DNA of 64,000 bases from Siminovitchia fordii DSM 16014 = CIP 108821 (lineage in GTDB: Bacteria; Bacillota; Bacilli; Bacillales; Bacillaceae_C). The DNA lies in the NCBI RefSeq assembly GCF_000374565.1, contig NZ_KB894697.1, forward strand, positions 1 through 64,000, written 5' to 3'. This document shows positions 22,049 to 30,437 of the stretch, piece after piece; positions within the stretch are counted from its first letter, which is position 1; every line of letters starts with the position of its first letter. The position numbers were made by a program, and so were the translations under genes. The notes under the pieces are model-generated. The model did no database searches and had not been told where the DNA came from. It saw only the letters and a list, made by a program, of their open reading frames with translations.

Positions 22049-22657
22049 CTATTTTGCCGATTTCCTTTTTACAAAATTGAAACTGATTGGCTGGAAGGTT
22101 CTTTTTTTGTCATATATCCTATCTGTTTCGACAAGGGCTGCAGAAATCTTTTTCGCCAGCTTCATAACAAGGTTCAGACGTGTATTTTGGAGTACGACAA
22201 ACTCCATATGGCCGGCCATATTGACAATCCCGGTAATAAAAGCGTCCCCCACTTCAGGAAGCTTTTTATTTACCCCCGCTCCTGGCTTGACAGGCCCTAT
22301 TCCGACCTTAATTTCACCGATGTTGGCAATCCTGCCCAGACAAGCGTCAATGCCGATGATGAACGGATTTTTGTATGTTTTTTTCACATGTTGTAAAATA
22401 TCCTTCAAGTTCATGGCATGAACAGGGTTCTCCAATGTTCCGTAAACATGAAAAAAGTTCATTCCCGCTTCAGATAAGAAAGATCCGATTAACGGTCCAA
22501 GCGAGTCGCCAGTTGACCGATCTGTTCCAATACATACAATGACGACAGGCTGATTTTTCTGTGAGGGAAGAAGGTCCAAAAGAGCGTCGGATATTTTATG
22601 AACAGCGGTTTGATCCTCAAAATGTACAATCGTATTAGATAAATTTTGTTGCTCCAC
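22049..22657 (-). CDS. yyaC: Putative sporulation protein YyaC (Gpr-like protease fold)
   Basis: YyaC-type proteins (DUF1256) share the HybD/Gpr peptidase fold and occur in spore formers next to spo0J. The 202-residue protein has the core VVIVCIGTDRSTGDSLGPLIG, with the acidic residue used by this fold, and later GIDACLGRIANIGEIKVG. The substrate is unknown; the family link to the germination protease suggests a sporulation role. It faces the DUF554 gene. Confidence 0.9.
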   Translation of the reverse strand: MEQQNLSNTIVHFEDQTAVHKISDALLDLLPSQKNQPVVIVCIGTDRSTGDSLGPLIGSFLSEAGMNFFHVYGTLENPVHAMNLKDILQHVKKTYKNPFIIGIDACLGRIANIGEIKVGIGPVKPGAGVNKKLPEVGDAFITGIVNMAGHMEFVVLQNTRLNLVMKLAKKISAALVETDRIYDKKRTFQPISFNFVKRKSAK

Positions 22658-22853
22658 CCCAATCCCCCTTTGGCTCAGTCGTCTTATGTGAAAGACCGCT
22701 CAATTATTTTCTTATTTGATAATCAGTATACGAAGAACAACTGATTTCTATACATGGTGTTGGGAATAAGAGGGATTTTTAATGTGTCATTGGAAAGGGG
22801 CATGATTTATTGGTAAAATGAAAAATAATTCAAGAACTGGGTCAGGTGACAAA

Positions 22854-23774
22854 ATGGACGAACAACTGAAAGAATTTAAAGATCTTGAAAAGAATACAAA
22901 CATATTTTTAGATAAGCTGACCAACCCCGATTTATGGATTAAATATGGATTTATAGCCTTGAAAATCATCATCATAATAATTTTGTCTTCTATCATCATC
23001 CGAGTGGGAAAGGCAGCGATCGGAAGAATTTTTAAAAGAAGATCAAATGTACCGCTGCAATTTTCAGAGAGGCGTGAAGCGACTCTTATCAAACTTTTGC
23101 AGAACATCTTGACGTATACTGTTTATTTTATTGCTATCGTCATGATTCTTTCATCTTTGAATATCGATGTGACGGGAATATTGGCTGGTGCGGGTATTCT
23201 GGGACTTGCCGTCGGCTTTGGCGCTCAGAACCTTGTGAAAGATGTTATTGGCGGATTTTTCATCATCTTTGAAGACCAATTTTCCGTCGGTGACTATGTC
23301 CGAATCGGAGAATTTGAAGGAACTGTCAATGAAATCGGTCTCCGGACAACGAAGATATTGAATTGGACAGGTGAACTATACATTCTTCAAAACGGCAATA
23401 TTACGGAAGTGACGAATTTTTCCTTACATAACAGTGTAGCTGTTGTGGATATTTACCTTGGCTATCAAGCGGATCTGAAGAAAGTGGAAAGCCTGATCGA
23501 AAATTTGCTTGAAACGATGCCGGAAAAATATGAACAAATCGTCGAGACACCCACTGTCCTGGGAATTCAGCAAATGGGTGCTTCAGAAATTGTACTCAGA
23601 GTAACAGCGGAGACATTGCCGCTTCAAAACTGGTTCATTGCAAGAGAACTGCGCAAGGCAATCAAGCTGGAATTAGATGCGCATCGGGTGGAAATCCCAT
23701 ATCAGCGAATTGTGATGATGAGAGGGGACGACCACCAACAGAACGATCATTTTGGTGACCGACAAGGGGGATAA
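22854..23774 (+). CDS. Small-conductance mechanosensitive channel (MscS family)
   Basis: MscS channels open under membrane tension to release solutes in osmotic downshock. The protein has a short N-terminus, membrane segments at about 25-45, 75-95 and 100-125, and the TM3 pore signature AGILGLAVGFGAQNLVKDVIGGF followed by FSVGDYVRI of the beta domain. An in-frame ATG at 22818 exists, but AGGTGA precedes the ATG at 22854, giving 306 residues. It resembles the YkuT/YhdY-type short MscS proteins. It is 2 bases upstream of the DUF951 gene, so they form an operon. Confidence 0.9.
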   Translation: MDEQLKEFKDLEKNTNIFLDKLTNPDLWIKYGFIALKIIIIIILSSIIIRVGKAAIGRIFKRRSNVPLQFSERREATLIKLLQNILTYTVYFIAIVMILSSLNIDVTGILAGAGILGLAVGFGAQNLVKDVIGGFFIIFEDQFSVGDYVRIGEFEGTVNEIGLRTTKILNWTGELYILQNGNITEVTNFSLHNSVAVVDIYLGYQADLKKVESLIENLLETMPEKYEQIVETPTVLGIQQMGASEIVLRVTAETLPLQNWFIARELRKAIKLELDAHRVEIPYQRIVMMRGDDHQQNDHFGDRQGG

Positions 23775-23776
23775 GA

Positions 23777-23974
23777 ATGGAGAAAAAGGATTTTAACCTT
23801 CATGACGTTGTTGAAATGAAAAAACCTCATCCATGCGGAACCAATCGTTGGCGGATTATCCGGATGGGGATGGATATCCGCATGAAATGTGAAGGATGCG
23901 GACATAGCGTCATGCTGCCAAGGCGGGAATTCACTAGAAAAATGAAAAAGATTTTGGAAAAGCATGAGGAGTAA
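23777..23974 (+). CDS. yyzM: DUF951 family protein (YyzM-like)
   Basis: A 65-residue protein of the DUF951 family. It starts with FNLHDVVEMKKPHPCGTNRW and has a CEGC pair with VMLPRREF, suggesting a small zinc-binding or SH3-like fold. In B. subtilis yyzM lies beside yyaF (ychF), as here. The role is unknown. A hairpin overlaps the 3' end of the coding sequence. Confidence 0.85.
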   Translation: MEKKDFNLHDVVEMKKPHPCGTNRWRIIRMGMDIRMKCEGCGHSVMLPRREFTRKMKKILEKHEE

Positions 23975-23990
23975 CTTCATGCTTTTCGTT
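23957..23990 (+). terminator. Hairpin at the end of yyzM
   Basis: AAAAGCATGA pairs with TCATGCTTTT around a nine-base loop that includes the stop codon; the T-run is short (TTTTCGTTT). Confidence 0.6.
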
Positions 23991-24155
23991 TGGAAGAACA
24001 AGGTGCCTGCGCTTTATCTTCATGAACTAAATATGAAATTGGTTGCAAATGCTGCTGGGTGACCCAGTAATTCACCTTGCGCTTTTTTCACCCAGTCTCT
24101 ATAATTATGAATGGATTGGGGGCAGAGTCTGCCCCGACGAAGAGGAGTGACCGAA

Positions 24156-25256
24156 ATGGCCCTAACGGCAGGGATTGTTGGTTTGCCAAATGTAGGCAAA
24201 TCGACCTTATTTAATGCAATTACAAAAGCAGGAGCGGAAGCGGCGAACTATCCATTTTGTACGATTGACCCAAATGTCGGAATTGTAGAAGTTCCGGACG
24301 ACCGCCTCCAAAAATTGACCGAACTTGTCAAGCCGAAGAAGACTGTACCAACGGCTTTTGAATTCACTGATATTGCTGGAATTGTCAAAGGAGCAAGTAA
24401 AGGGGAAGGACTTGGGAATAAGTTCCTGTCCCATATCCGCCAAGTGGATGCTATTTGTCACGTTGTACGTTGTTTTGCAGATGGTGACATTACCCACGTA
24501 TCTGGAAAAGTGGATCCCATTGATGATATTGAGACAATTAATCTCGAATTGATTTTGGCAGATTTGGAATCCGTTGAAAAACGTATTGGCCGAGTAGAAA
24601 AAATGGCGAAGCAAAAAGACAAGGATGCCATGGCAGAATTTGAAGTCTTGAGCAAATTGAAGAGTACATTTGAATCAGATCAGCCGGCAAGAGCAGTTGA
24701 CTTTTCCGATGATCAGCTTAAAATTGTCAAACAGCTTCATCTGCTGACAAGCAAGCCTGTTTTATATGTGGCGAATGTCGGAGAAGACGATTTGACTGAT
24801 CCATCAGGTAACGAATACGTAAAAAAGGTTATGGATTACGCGAAAAATGATAACGCGGAAGTCATCATCATCAGTGCCAGAATCGAAGAAGAGATTGCTG
24901 TCCTTGACGATGATGAAAAAGCGATGTTCCTTGAAGAATTAGGGATTGAAGAATCCGGATTGGATCAATTGATCCGTGCAGCTTATCATCTTTTGGGACT
25001 GGCCACTTATTTTACTGCAGGTGAACAGGAAGTCCGGGCTTGGACATTCAAAAAAGGGATGAAAGCCCCGCAATGTGCCGGAATCATTCATACTGATTTC
25101 GAAAAAGGTTTTATCCGCGCCGAAACAGTTTCTTACGACGATTTATGGGATGCCGGATCAATGGCTGCAGCCAAAGAGGCGGGAAAAGTCCGGTTGGAAG
25201 GAAAAGAATATTTGGTACAGGATGGCGATGTCATTCATTTCCGCTTTAATGTATAA
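24156..25256 (+). CDS. ychF: Redox-regulated ATPase YchF
   Basis: YchF is an Obg-family P-loop protein that hydrolyses ATP and binds ribosomes. The protein begins [23 protein letters not shown] (G1), then shows [20 protein letters not shown] (G3 region) and a C-terminal TGS domain with [15 protein letters not shown]-like sequence. An in-frame ATG at 24111 would add 15 atypical residues. The start at 24156 has GAGGAGTGA upstream and gives 366 residues, the family length. In B. subtilis the next gene is close to rpsF; here three extra genes intervene. Confidence 0.96.
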   Translation: MALTAGIVGLPNVGKSTLFNAITKAGAEAANYPFCTIDPNVGIVEVPDDRLQKLTELVKPKKTVPTAFEFTDIAGIVKGASKGEGLGNKFLSHIRQVDAICHVVRCFADGDITHVSGKVDPIDDIETINLELILADLESVEKRIGRVEKMAKQKDKDAMAEFEVLSKLKSTFESDQPARAVDFSDDQLKIVKQLHLLTSKPVLYVANVGEDDLTDPSGNEYVKKVMDYAKNDNAEVIIISARIEEEIAVLDDDEKAMFLEELGIEESGLDQLIRAAYHLLGLATYFTAGEQEVRAWTFKKGMKAPQCAGIIHTDFEKGFIRAETVSYDDLWDAGSMAAAKEAGKVRLEGKEYLVQDGDVIHFRFNV

Positions 25257-25269
25257 GTAAGTGTACAAG

Positions 25270-25309
25270 AAAGTCTGTAAACAAACGTTTGCAGGCTTTT
25301 TTCTTTTTT
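25270..25309 (+). terminator. Intrinsic terminator after ychF
   Basis: AAAGTCTGTAAAC pairs with GTTTGCAGGCTTT with two G-T pairs around a four-base loop, followed by TTTTTCTTTTTT. Confidence 0.85.
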
Positions 25310-25347
25310 ATAAGGAGGAAAACGGAAGGAGTCCATCGAAATGAGGG

Positions 25348-25361
25348 AGTAAGCGCTTTCT
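25348..25361 (+). promoter_or_regulatory. Possible cre (CcpA) site before the thiolase gene
   Basis: AGTAAGCGCTTTCT matches the TGWAANCGNTNWCA consensus at 12 of 14 positions, with a central AAGCGCTT palindrome. It lies 23 bases before the thiolase start, so bound CcpA could repress the fatty-acid genes during growth on sugars. Inference from sequence only. Confidence 0.4.
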
Positions 25362-25383
25362 AAAGGCTAAGGGGGAGAATTGT

Positions 25384-26526
25384 TTGAGGGAAGTTGTCAT
25401 TGTTGAATCCGTAAGAACGCCAGTTGGAAAAAGAAACGGCTTATTAAGCCACATACGTCCGGATGAACTTCTTGCCATGGTTTTAAAGGAAGTTATAGAA
25501 AGGGTCGGAGTGGAAGCAACACACGTGGAGGATGTCATTGCCGGATGCGTGACACAGACAAGTGAACAGGCGAATGATATTGCAAGGCTTGCAGCTTTGA
25601 TAGCGGGATTTCCGATGACGGTTCCAGGAGTCACGATTGACAGGCAGTGTGGTTCAAGCCAGCAGGCTGTCCATTTTGCATGCCAGGCCATTTTAAGTGG
25701 AGATATGGATGTGGTCATAGCTTGTGGAGTGGAAAGCATGTCCCGCGTACCCATGTTCTCGAATTTGCAGGGAGCGAAAAACAGCAGCCTGTTAACAGAG
25801 CGTTATGAAATGATCAATCAAGGTCTTTCAGCAGAACGGATTGCAGAACAATGGGGATTTTCAAGGGAAGAACTGGACCGCTTTTCCTTGGAGAGCCATG
25901 AAAAAGCTGTAAGAGCAATGAAGGAAGGGCGATTTGACCGTGAGATCATGGAAGTGAACACAGAAAATGGAACTATAAATAAAGATGAAGGCCCCCGTGA
26001 AAATACATCAATGGAGAAACTGGCAGCTTTGGAGCCTCCTTTTTTAAAAAACGGAAAAATTACTGCAGGCAATGCAAGCCAAATTAGCGATGGGGCTGCA
26101 GCCATATTGCTTATGTCCGGTGAAAAAGCGGAGGAGCTTGGATTAAAACCACGATTCCGGGTCAATTCAAGATCAGTGGTGGGGTCTGACCCCACCTTGA
26201 TGCTGACGGGCCCGGTTGCCGCAACGGAACAAGCACTGAAGAAAGCTGAAATGGATCTTTTTGATATTGATTTATTTGAAGTGAACGAAGCCTTTGCTTC
26301 AGTCCCTCTTCATTGGTTGAAGGAAACAGGGGCGGACCCAGGAAAATTGAATGTGAATGGAGGTGCGATCGCATTAGGACACCCGCTAGGCGCAAGTGGA
26401 GCCAGAATTATGACTACGCTGCTCCATGAATTGGAAAGGCAGCAAAAAAATTTCGGACTTCAGGCGATTTGTGAAGGTTTCGGCATGGCAAACGCAACGA
26501 TTATTGAAAGGTTGGAGCATCAATAA
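25384..26526 (+). CDS. Thiolase family protein (acetyl-CoA acyltransferase)
   Basis: Thiolases cleave 3-ketoacyl-CoA or condense two acetyl-CoA. The 380-residue protein has the N-terminal nucleophile region DRQCGSSQQAVHFA (Cys near residue 88), NEAFA, the catalytic His motif GGAIALGHPLGASGAR and a C-terminal CEGFGMANATI in place of the classical CxGxGxG. That variant is common in acyl-CoA thiolases. The start is TTG with AAGGGGGAGAA upstream. It is followed after 24 bases by an acyl-CoA ligase, pointing to fatty-acid breakdown. Exact chain-length specificity cannot be told. Confidence 0.9.
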   Translation: MREVVIVESVRTPVGKRNGLLSHIRPDELLAMVLKEVIERVGVEATHVEDVIAGCVTQTSEQANDIARLAALIAGFPMTVPGVTIDRQCGSSQQAVHFACQAILSGDMDVVIACGVESMSRVPMFSNLQGAKNSSLLTERYEMINQGLSAERIAEQWGFSREELDRFSLESHEKAVRAMKEGRFDREIMEVNTENGTINKDEGPRENTSMEKLAALEPPFLKNGKITAGNASQISDGAAAILLMSGEKAEELGLKPRFRVNSRSVVGSDPTLMLTGPVAATEQALKKAEMDLFDIDLFEVNEAFASVPLHWLKETGADPGKLNVNGGAIALGHPLGASGARIMTTLLHELERQQKNFGLQAICEGFGMANATIIERLEHQ

Positions 26527-26550
26527 TTTTCAATACGGGGAGTGGTATAC

Positions 26551-28149
26551 ATGGGAGGGCCTACACTCAGGGATGTGTTTGAGCAGACTGTTGCAAAGTT
26601 TCCCTTTAAAGAAGGGCTTGCAGATCGGCGACTGGGAAAAAGCTGGACTTACAGTGAATGGGATCGGGAGGTAAATCATCTTGCTAATGCATTCAGACAA
26701 TCAGGAGTAAAAAAAGGGGACAGAGTATCCACAGTTTTATACAACACGGCTGAGTTTGCAACGGCTTTGTTTGCCTGCATGAAAATCGGTGCAGTTTTCA
26801 ATCCGATCAATTTTCGCCTGATGGGAAAAGAAGTGGAGTTTATTTTACGTGATGCGTGCCCGAAAATCGTACTGTATGAAAAAGCAACAAGCGGTCCGGT
26901 TGCACATGCTGCCAAGTCAGTCTCAAACATACAGTTTTGGTGTATTGACGAACCTGATTCATTTGCTAAAAACTATTACGAAGAGACGTCTAAAGCTTCA
27001 TCTGAGAGACCGGATTGTGAACTCGATGAAAATGATCCATACGCGATCATGTATACATCAGGGACAACGGGGATGCCAAAAGGTGTCATGCATTCCCATC
27101 GTAATATGGTGGATCAAAGCCTGATCATGTCAGCCGTCATGCGAGTGACAAAAAATGAAAGGGGCCTGTGTATAGCACCTATGTTTCACTGTGCCGAGCT
27201 CCATTGTGCCTTTCTTCCCCGCCTTATGATGGGTGGGACAAATATCATTATGCACCATTTTGATGCAAAAGAACTTGTACAGGCTATCAAAGAAGAGAAA
27301 ATCACCCATTTTTTTGCTGCGCCAACGATGTGGAATATGATGTTGCGTGAAGATTTAACTGATGCCGATTTTTCCAGTTTGCGTGCGGGGCTGTATGGGG
27401 GTGCTCCCATGGCTCCGGCTCTTGTTAAAGAAGTCAACAATACCTTGGGTATCGATTTATTTCAAGCATATGGAATGACCGAAATGGGTCCCGCCATTTC
27501 AGTATTATATGATGATGAGCAATTAGCAAAGTCGGGAGCAGCAGGAAAAGCCTTGATAAATCATGAAATAAGGGTGATCAAGATAAGAGAAGGAACGCCA
27601 TCCGATCCCGAAGATATTTGCGCTCCCGGAGAATTGGGAGAAATCATTGTGAGAGGACCAAGTACTATGCTTGAATACTTCAATCGTCCGGATGCCACAA
27701 AAGAAGCACTGTATAAAGGATGGTACCATTCCGGTGATGTTGGGTATTTGGACAAAGAGGGATTTCTGTGGGTGAGTGACCGCGTAAAAGATATGATCCT
27801 ATCCGGTGGGGAAAACATCTATTCAAGGGAAGTCGAAGATGTCCTGTTCGAGCATCCCGGTGTTTTGGATGCGGCCGTAATCGGAGAGCCCGATGAATTA
27901 TGGGGAGAAAGGGTGGTTGCTTTTGTGGTGAAAAAAGACTTTTCTTTGTCGGCCGAGGAACTTGATAAATTTTGTACGGAAAATGATCGGCTTGCACGGT
28001 ATAAAAGACCGCGCCGTTATGAATTTATGGATGAACTTCCAAGGAATGCTAGTGGTAAGCTGCAAAAGTTTATATTGAGAGAGCAGGCTGCCACTCAAAA
28101 AAAAATAAAAGGTATTCTCCCGCTATATATTCAGTTTTCACCTGTTTAA
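26551..28149 (+). CDS. Acyl-CoA synthetase (AMP-forming, long-chain fatty acid--CoA ligase type)
   Basis: This ANL-superfamily enzyme activates a carboxylic acid with ATP and joins it to CoA. Visible motifs are the P-loop MYTSGTTGMPKGVMHSH, AYGMTEMGP, the hinge region YHSGDVGYLDKEGFLWVSDR-VKDMILSGGENIYSREVED, and the catalytic lysine in NASGKLQK. The GTG at 26542 is in frame, but GGGGAG lies 8 bases before the ATG at 26551, giving 532 residues. It lies 24 bases downstream of the thiolase and probably in one operon. The substrate is probably a fatty acid, but related enzymes act on aromatic acids. Confidence 0.88.
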   Translation: MGGPTLRDVFEQTVAKFPFKEGLADRRLGKSWTYSEWDREVNHLANAFRQSGVKKGDRVSTVLYNTAEFATALFACMKIGAVFNPINFRLMGKEVEFILRDACPKIVLYEKATSGPVAHAAKSVSNIQFWCIDEPDSFAKNYYEETSKASSERPDCELDENDPYAIMYTSGTTGMPKGVMHSHRNMVDQSLIMSAVMRVTKNERGLCIAPMFHCAELHCAFLPRLMMGGTNIIMHHFDAKELVQAIKEEKITHFFAAPTMWNMMLREDLTDADFSSLRAGLYGGAPMAPALVKEVNNTLGIDLFQAYGMTEMGPAISVLYDDEQLAKSGAAGKALINHEIRVIKIREGTPSDPEDICAPGELGEIIVRGPSTMLEYFNRPDATKEALYKGWYHSGDVGYLDKEGFLWVSDRVKDMILSGGENIYSREVEDVLFEHPGVLDAAVIGEPDELWGERVVAFVVKKDFSLSAEELDKFCTENDRLARYKRPRRYEFMDELPRNASGKLQKFILREQAATQKKIKGILPLYIQFSPV

Positions 28150-28243
28150 TGGTATAAAGCCCCTCATTTCTTCGAATAATAGAACAGAATCAATAGCAAA
28201 ATATGCTGTTGGTCTTTCCTTTGAAGAAAAGGGGGTGTTCCGC

Positions 28244-28585
28244 ATGAACACATTACGGAAGATTGCTTTGGCTCTGGTTATTGTCGGTGCAATTAACTGG
28301 GGATTGATTGGTTTATTCAGGTTCGACCTGGTGGCTGCCATATTTGGCGGACAAACTGCAGGATTGTCGCGGTTAATCTATACTTTAGTCGGATTGAGCG
28401 GTCTCATTTGCTTGTCATATTTCTTCGATCGGGAGACAGTCGATGAGAAGGAAGATTATACAAGCCCAATTCAAGATGAAAGAACTGCCATCCGGCCAAA
28501 CTATGGTACGGAATTTGCTGAAGACCCGGATCTTGATCATGCATTCAATCCATCCAGGGATGCGTACGATAAAGAGGAAGAATAA
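28244..28585 (+). CDS. DUF378 domain protein with acidic C-terminal extension
   Basis: The first 65 residues hold a DUF378 domain with two membrane segments (IALALVIVGAINWGLIGLF and LIYTLVGLSGLICLSYFF), the typical AINWGL motif and FDLVAAIFGG. DUF378 proteins are short membrane proteins of unknown role. A hydrophilic acidic tail of about 48 residues follows, which usual members lack. The ATG at 28244 follows AAGGGGGTGTTCCGC; an in-frame GTG at 28235 is less likely. It has its own terminator. Confidence 0.8.
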   Translation: MNTLRKIALALVIVGAINWGLIGLFRFDLVAAIFGGQTAGLSRLIYTLVGLSGLICLSYFFDRETVDEKEDYTSPIQDERTAIRPNYGTEFAEDPDLDHAFNPSRDAYDKEEE

Positions 28586-28590
28586 TTTAT

Positions 28591-28628
28591 AAGCCATGCA
28601 AGCCATAAAGGCGAGCATGGCTTTTTAT
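28591..28628 (+). terminator. Intrinsic terminator after the DUF378 gene
   Basis: AAGCCATGC pairs perfectly with GCATGGCTT, followed by TTTTATTTT. Confidence 0.85.
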
Positions 28629-28731
28629 TTTGAAAACCCATTAATAAGTTGATTTATGGGAACTAATGTTCTATAATGGAAGAAAGATCTGAGAATGATT
28701 CTTGACAGCGTCCGATACACTAAAATGATAT

Positions 28732-28830
28732 TTGTTTTATTCGGTCCTTTATGTTATAATTTTTCTCTGTGAGTAATGAAAGTTGCTCCTTGCCCTCTAT
28801 TTTTTTGAGGGCCGCACAGACCATAAGGAG
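28732..28830 (+). promoter_or_regulatory. rpsF promoter and S6:S18-type autoregulatory leader
   Basis: A promoter TTGTTT (28732-28737), 17-bp spacer, TATAAT (28755-28760) is followed by a leader hairpin GCCCTC (28792-28797)/GAGGGC (28807-28812) with a CCG trinucleotide at its 3' edge, just before the ribosome-binding site. rpsF leaders in many bacteria bind the S6-S18 complex through a CCG-containing stem-loop, so feedback control is likely. Confidence 0.6.
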
Positions 28831-28841
28831 GTGGATCATTG

Positions 28842-29132
28842 ATGAGAAAGTACGAAATCATGTACATCATTCGCCCTAATATTGAGGAAGAAGCGAAGCA
28901 ATCTGTAGTAGAGCGTTTCGATAATATTCTTGCTTCCCAAGGGGCTGAAATCATCGAATCAAAGGATTGGGGCAAACGTCGTTTGGCATACGAGATTGAG
29001 GATTTCCGCGAAGGTTACTATCGCTTAATCAACGTAAATGCAAACGCTGAAGCAGTTCAGGAATTCGAACGTCTTGCTAAGATTAACGATGATATCATCC
29101 GTCACATTGTGATTAAAGAAGAAGAAAAATAA
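28842..29132 (+). CDS. rpsF: 30S ribosomal protein S6
   Basis: S6 binds S18 and 16S rRNA in the small-subunit platform. The 96-residue protein begins [13 protein letters not shown], has the [18 protein letters not shown] core and ends [15 protein letters not shown] is in frame; the ATG at 28842 after AAGGAGGTGGATCATTG is the real start. It leads the rpsF-ssb-rpsR operon. Confidence 0.97.
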   Translation: MRKYEIMYIIRPNIEEEAKQSVVERFDNILASQGAEIIESKDWGKRRLAYEIEDFREGYYRLINVNANAEAVQEFERLAKINDDIIRHIVIKEEEK

Positions 29133-29142
29133 ACAGAAAAAT

Positions 29143-29158
29143 TGTTCCACGTGGAACA
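29143..29158. promoter_or_regulatory. parS: parS-like site between rpsF and ssb (fully palindromic variant)
   Basis: TGTTCCACGTGGAACA differs from the parS consensus TGTTCCACGTGAAACA at one position, which makes it a perfect palindrome. It lies in the 62-base gap between rpsF and ssb. Confidence 0.8.
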
Positions 29159-29194
29159 GTATAAGAATAGTAAATCGGGAAGAGGTTGATTCTG

Positions 29195-29695
29195 ATGATG
29201 AACCGAGTAGTATTAGTTGGCCGATTAACTAAAGATCCGGATTTGCGCTACACTCCAAACGGTGTGCCTGTTGCGAACTTCACATTAGCTGTTAACCGTA
29301 CGTTTACAAATCAGCAGGGTGAACGTGAAGCAGATTTTATCAACTGCGTAGTGTGGCGCCGCCCGGCGGAAAATGTTGCCAACTTCTTGAAAAAGGGGAG
29401 CTTGGCAGGGGTGGACGGCCGTTTACAGACACGCAGCTATGATGATCAGGATGGTAAACGAGTGTATGTAACTGAGGTAGTTGCAGACAGTGTTCAATTT
29501 CTGGAACCAAGAGGTGCTGCTTCACAAGATCGCGGCGGTGACTTTGGCGGAAGCCAATTCGGTGGCGGCGGTCAACGCAGCCAAAGCCCATCCTACGGTG
29601 ACCAAAGGAATCAGGGCTATACTCGGACAGATGAAGACCCATTCTCAAATGATGGACAACCAATCGACATCTCAGATGACGATCTTCCATTTTAA
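29195..29695 (+). CDS. ssb: Single-stranded DNA-binding protein SsbA
   Basis: SSB coats single-stranded DNA and recruits repair and replication proteins through its acidic tip. The protein has an N-terminal OB fold ([23 protein letters not shown], then [11 protein letters not shown]), a Gly/Gln-rich linker and the C-terminal interaction tip DISDDDLPF. Upstream in-frame codons (from TTG at 29186) are less likely than the ATG at 29195, which gives 166 residues. It lies 24 bases before rpsR in the conserved rpsF-ssb-rpsR operon. Confidence 0.97.
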   Translation: MMNRVVLVGRLTKDPDLRYTPNGVPVANFTLAVNRTFTNQQGEREADFINCVVWRRPAENVANFLKKGSLAGVDGRLQTRSYDDQDGKRVYVTEVVADSVQFLEPRGAASQDRGGDFGGSQFGGGGQRSQSPSYGDQRNQGYTRTDEDPFSNDGQPIDISDDDLPF

Positions 29696-29698
29696 TAA

Positions 29699-29956
<258 letters not shown>

Positions 29957-29963
29957 TAAAAAG

Positions 29964-29997
29964 GAAGCAGTGAGGAGAAATCCTTGCTGCTTTTTTT
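29964..29997 (+). terminator. Intrinsic terminator after rpsR
   Basis: AAGCAGTGAGGA pairs with TCCTTGCTGCTT (one G-T pair) around GAAA, followed by seven T. Confidence 0.9.
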
Positions 29998-30063
29998 ATG
30001 ATTTAGGAAATGATAGAAAGACTATGTTTTAGATATTAAGATCGGGTCATGCTCAATCCAGGT

Positions 30064-30197
30064 CCGCCGGACAGGCAGTCCAAGTGCAAGAGAGGCGACA
30101 GGACGTCGCAGTTCGAGCCCTGCCGCCGGACAGGAGGTCCAAGTGCAAGCGAGGCGACAGGACGTCGCAGTTCGAGCCTGCCGCCGGACAGGCAGCC
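30064..30197. repeat. GC-rich 58-59 bp tandem repeat (2.3 copies)
   Basis: The unit begins CCGCCGGACAGG and recurs at 30064, 30123 and 30181 (periods 59 and 58); the third copy stops after about 17 bases. Each unit contains GCGAC-AGGAC-GTCGC, which can fold as a hairpin. Each junction contains GCCTG-CCGCCGGA-CAGGC, a second hairpin. The block is far richer in G+C than the surrounding DNA. An open frame runs through it, but its peptide is just the repeat translated. The rest of the gap (30198-30437) holds only the promoter region of the next gene. Confidence 0.85.
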
Positions 30198-30437
30198 CTT
30201 GTGCTATTTTGAGTTTTCCTCGATGTCATCGGTACAAGGTACAAGGATTAAGCCGTCCGGTGAAGAAGTAAAGGCAGACTACGTCGATACACAGGCTCTT
30301 ATGCTTTTGATCTGGCAGGTAAAAATCTCACCTGTTCTTTTACAAATTGTCTTTCAGGGAATTGTCTTGGTTACTCGTGAGACTTATCGGGGGTTTTTTG
30401 TTAAAATAGACTGGTACATACTTAATGAGGTGACAAA

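Noticed and set aside
26176-26200. GTGGGGTCTGACCCCAC palindrome inside the thiolase gene
   Set aside because: It encodes the conserved thiolase stretch VVGSDPTL, so the symmetry can be explained by codons.
30100-30180. CAGTTCGAGCC motifs resembling the T-arm of a tRNA
   Set aside because: No acceptor, D-arm or anticodon arm can be drawn around them; they are part of the repeat unit.
30064-30197. CRISPR array
   Set aside because: The copies are contiguous with no variable spacers, and no cas genes are present.
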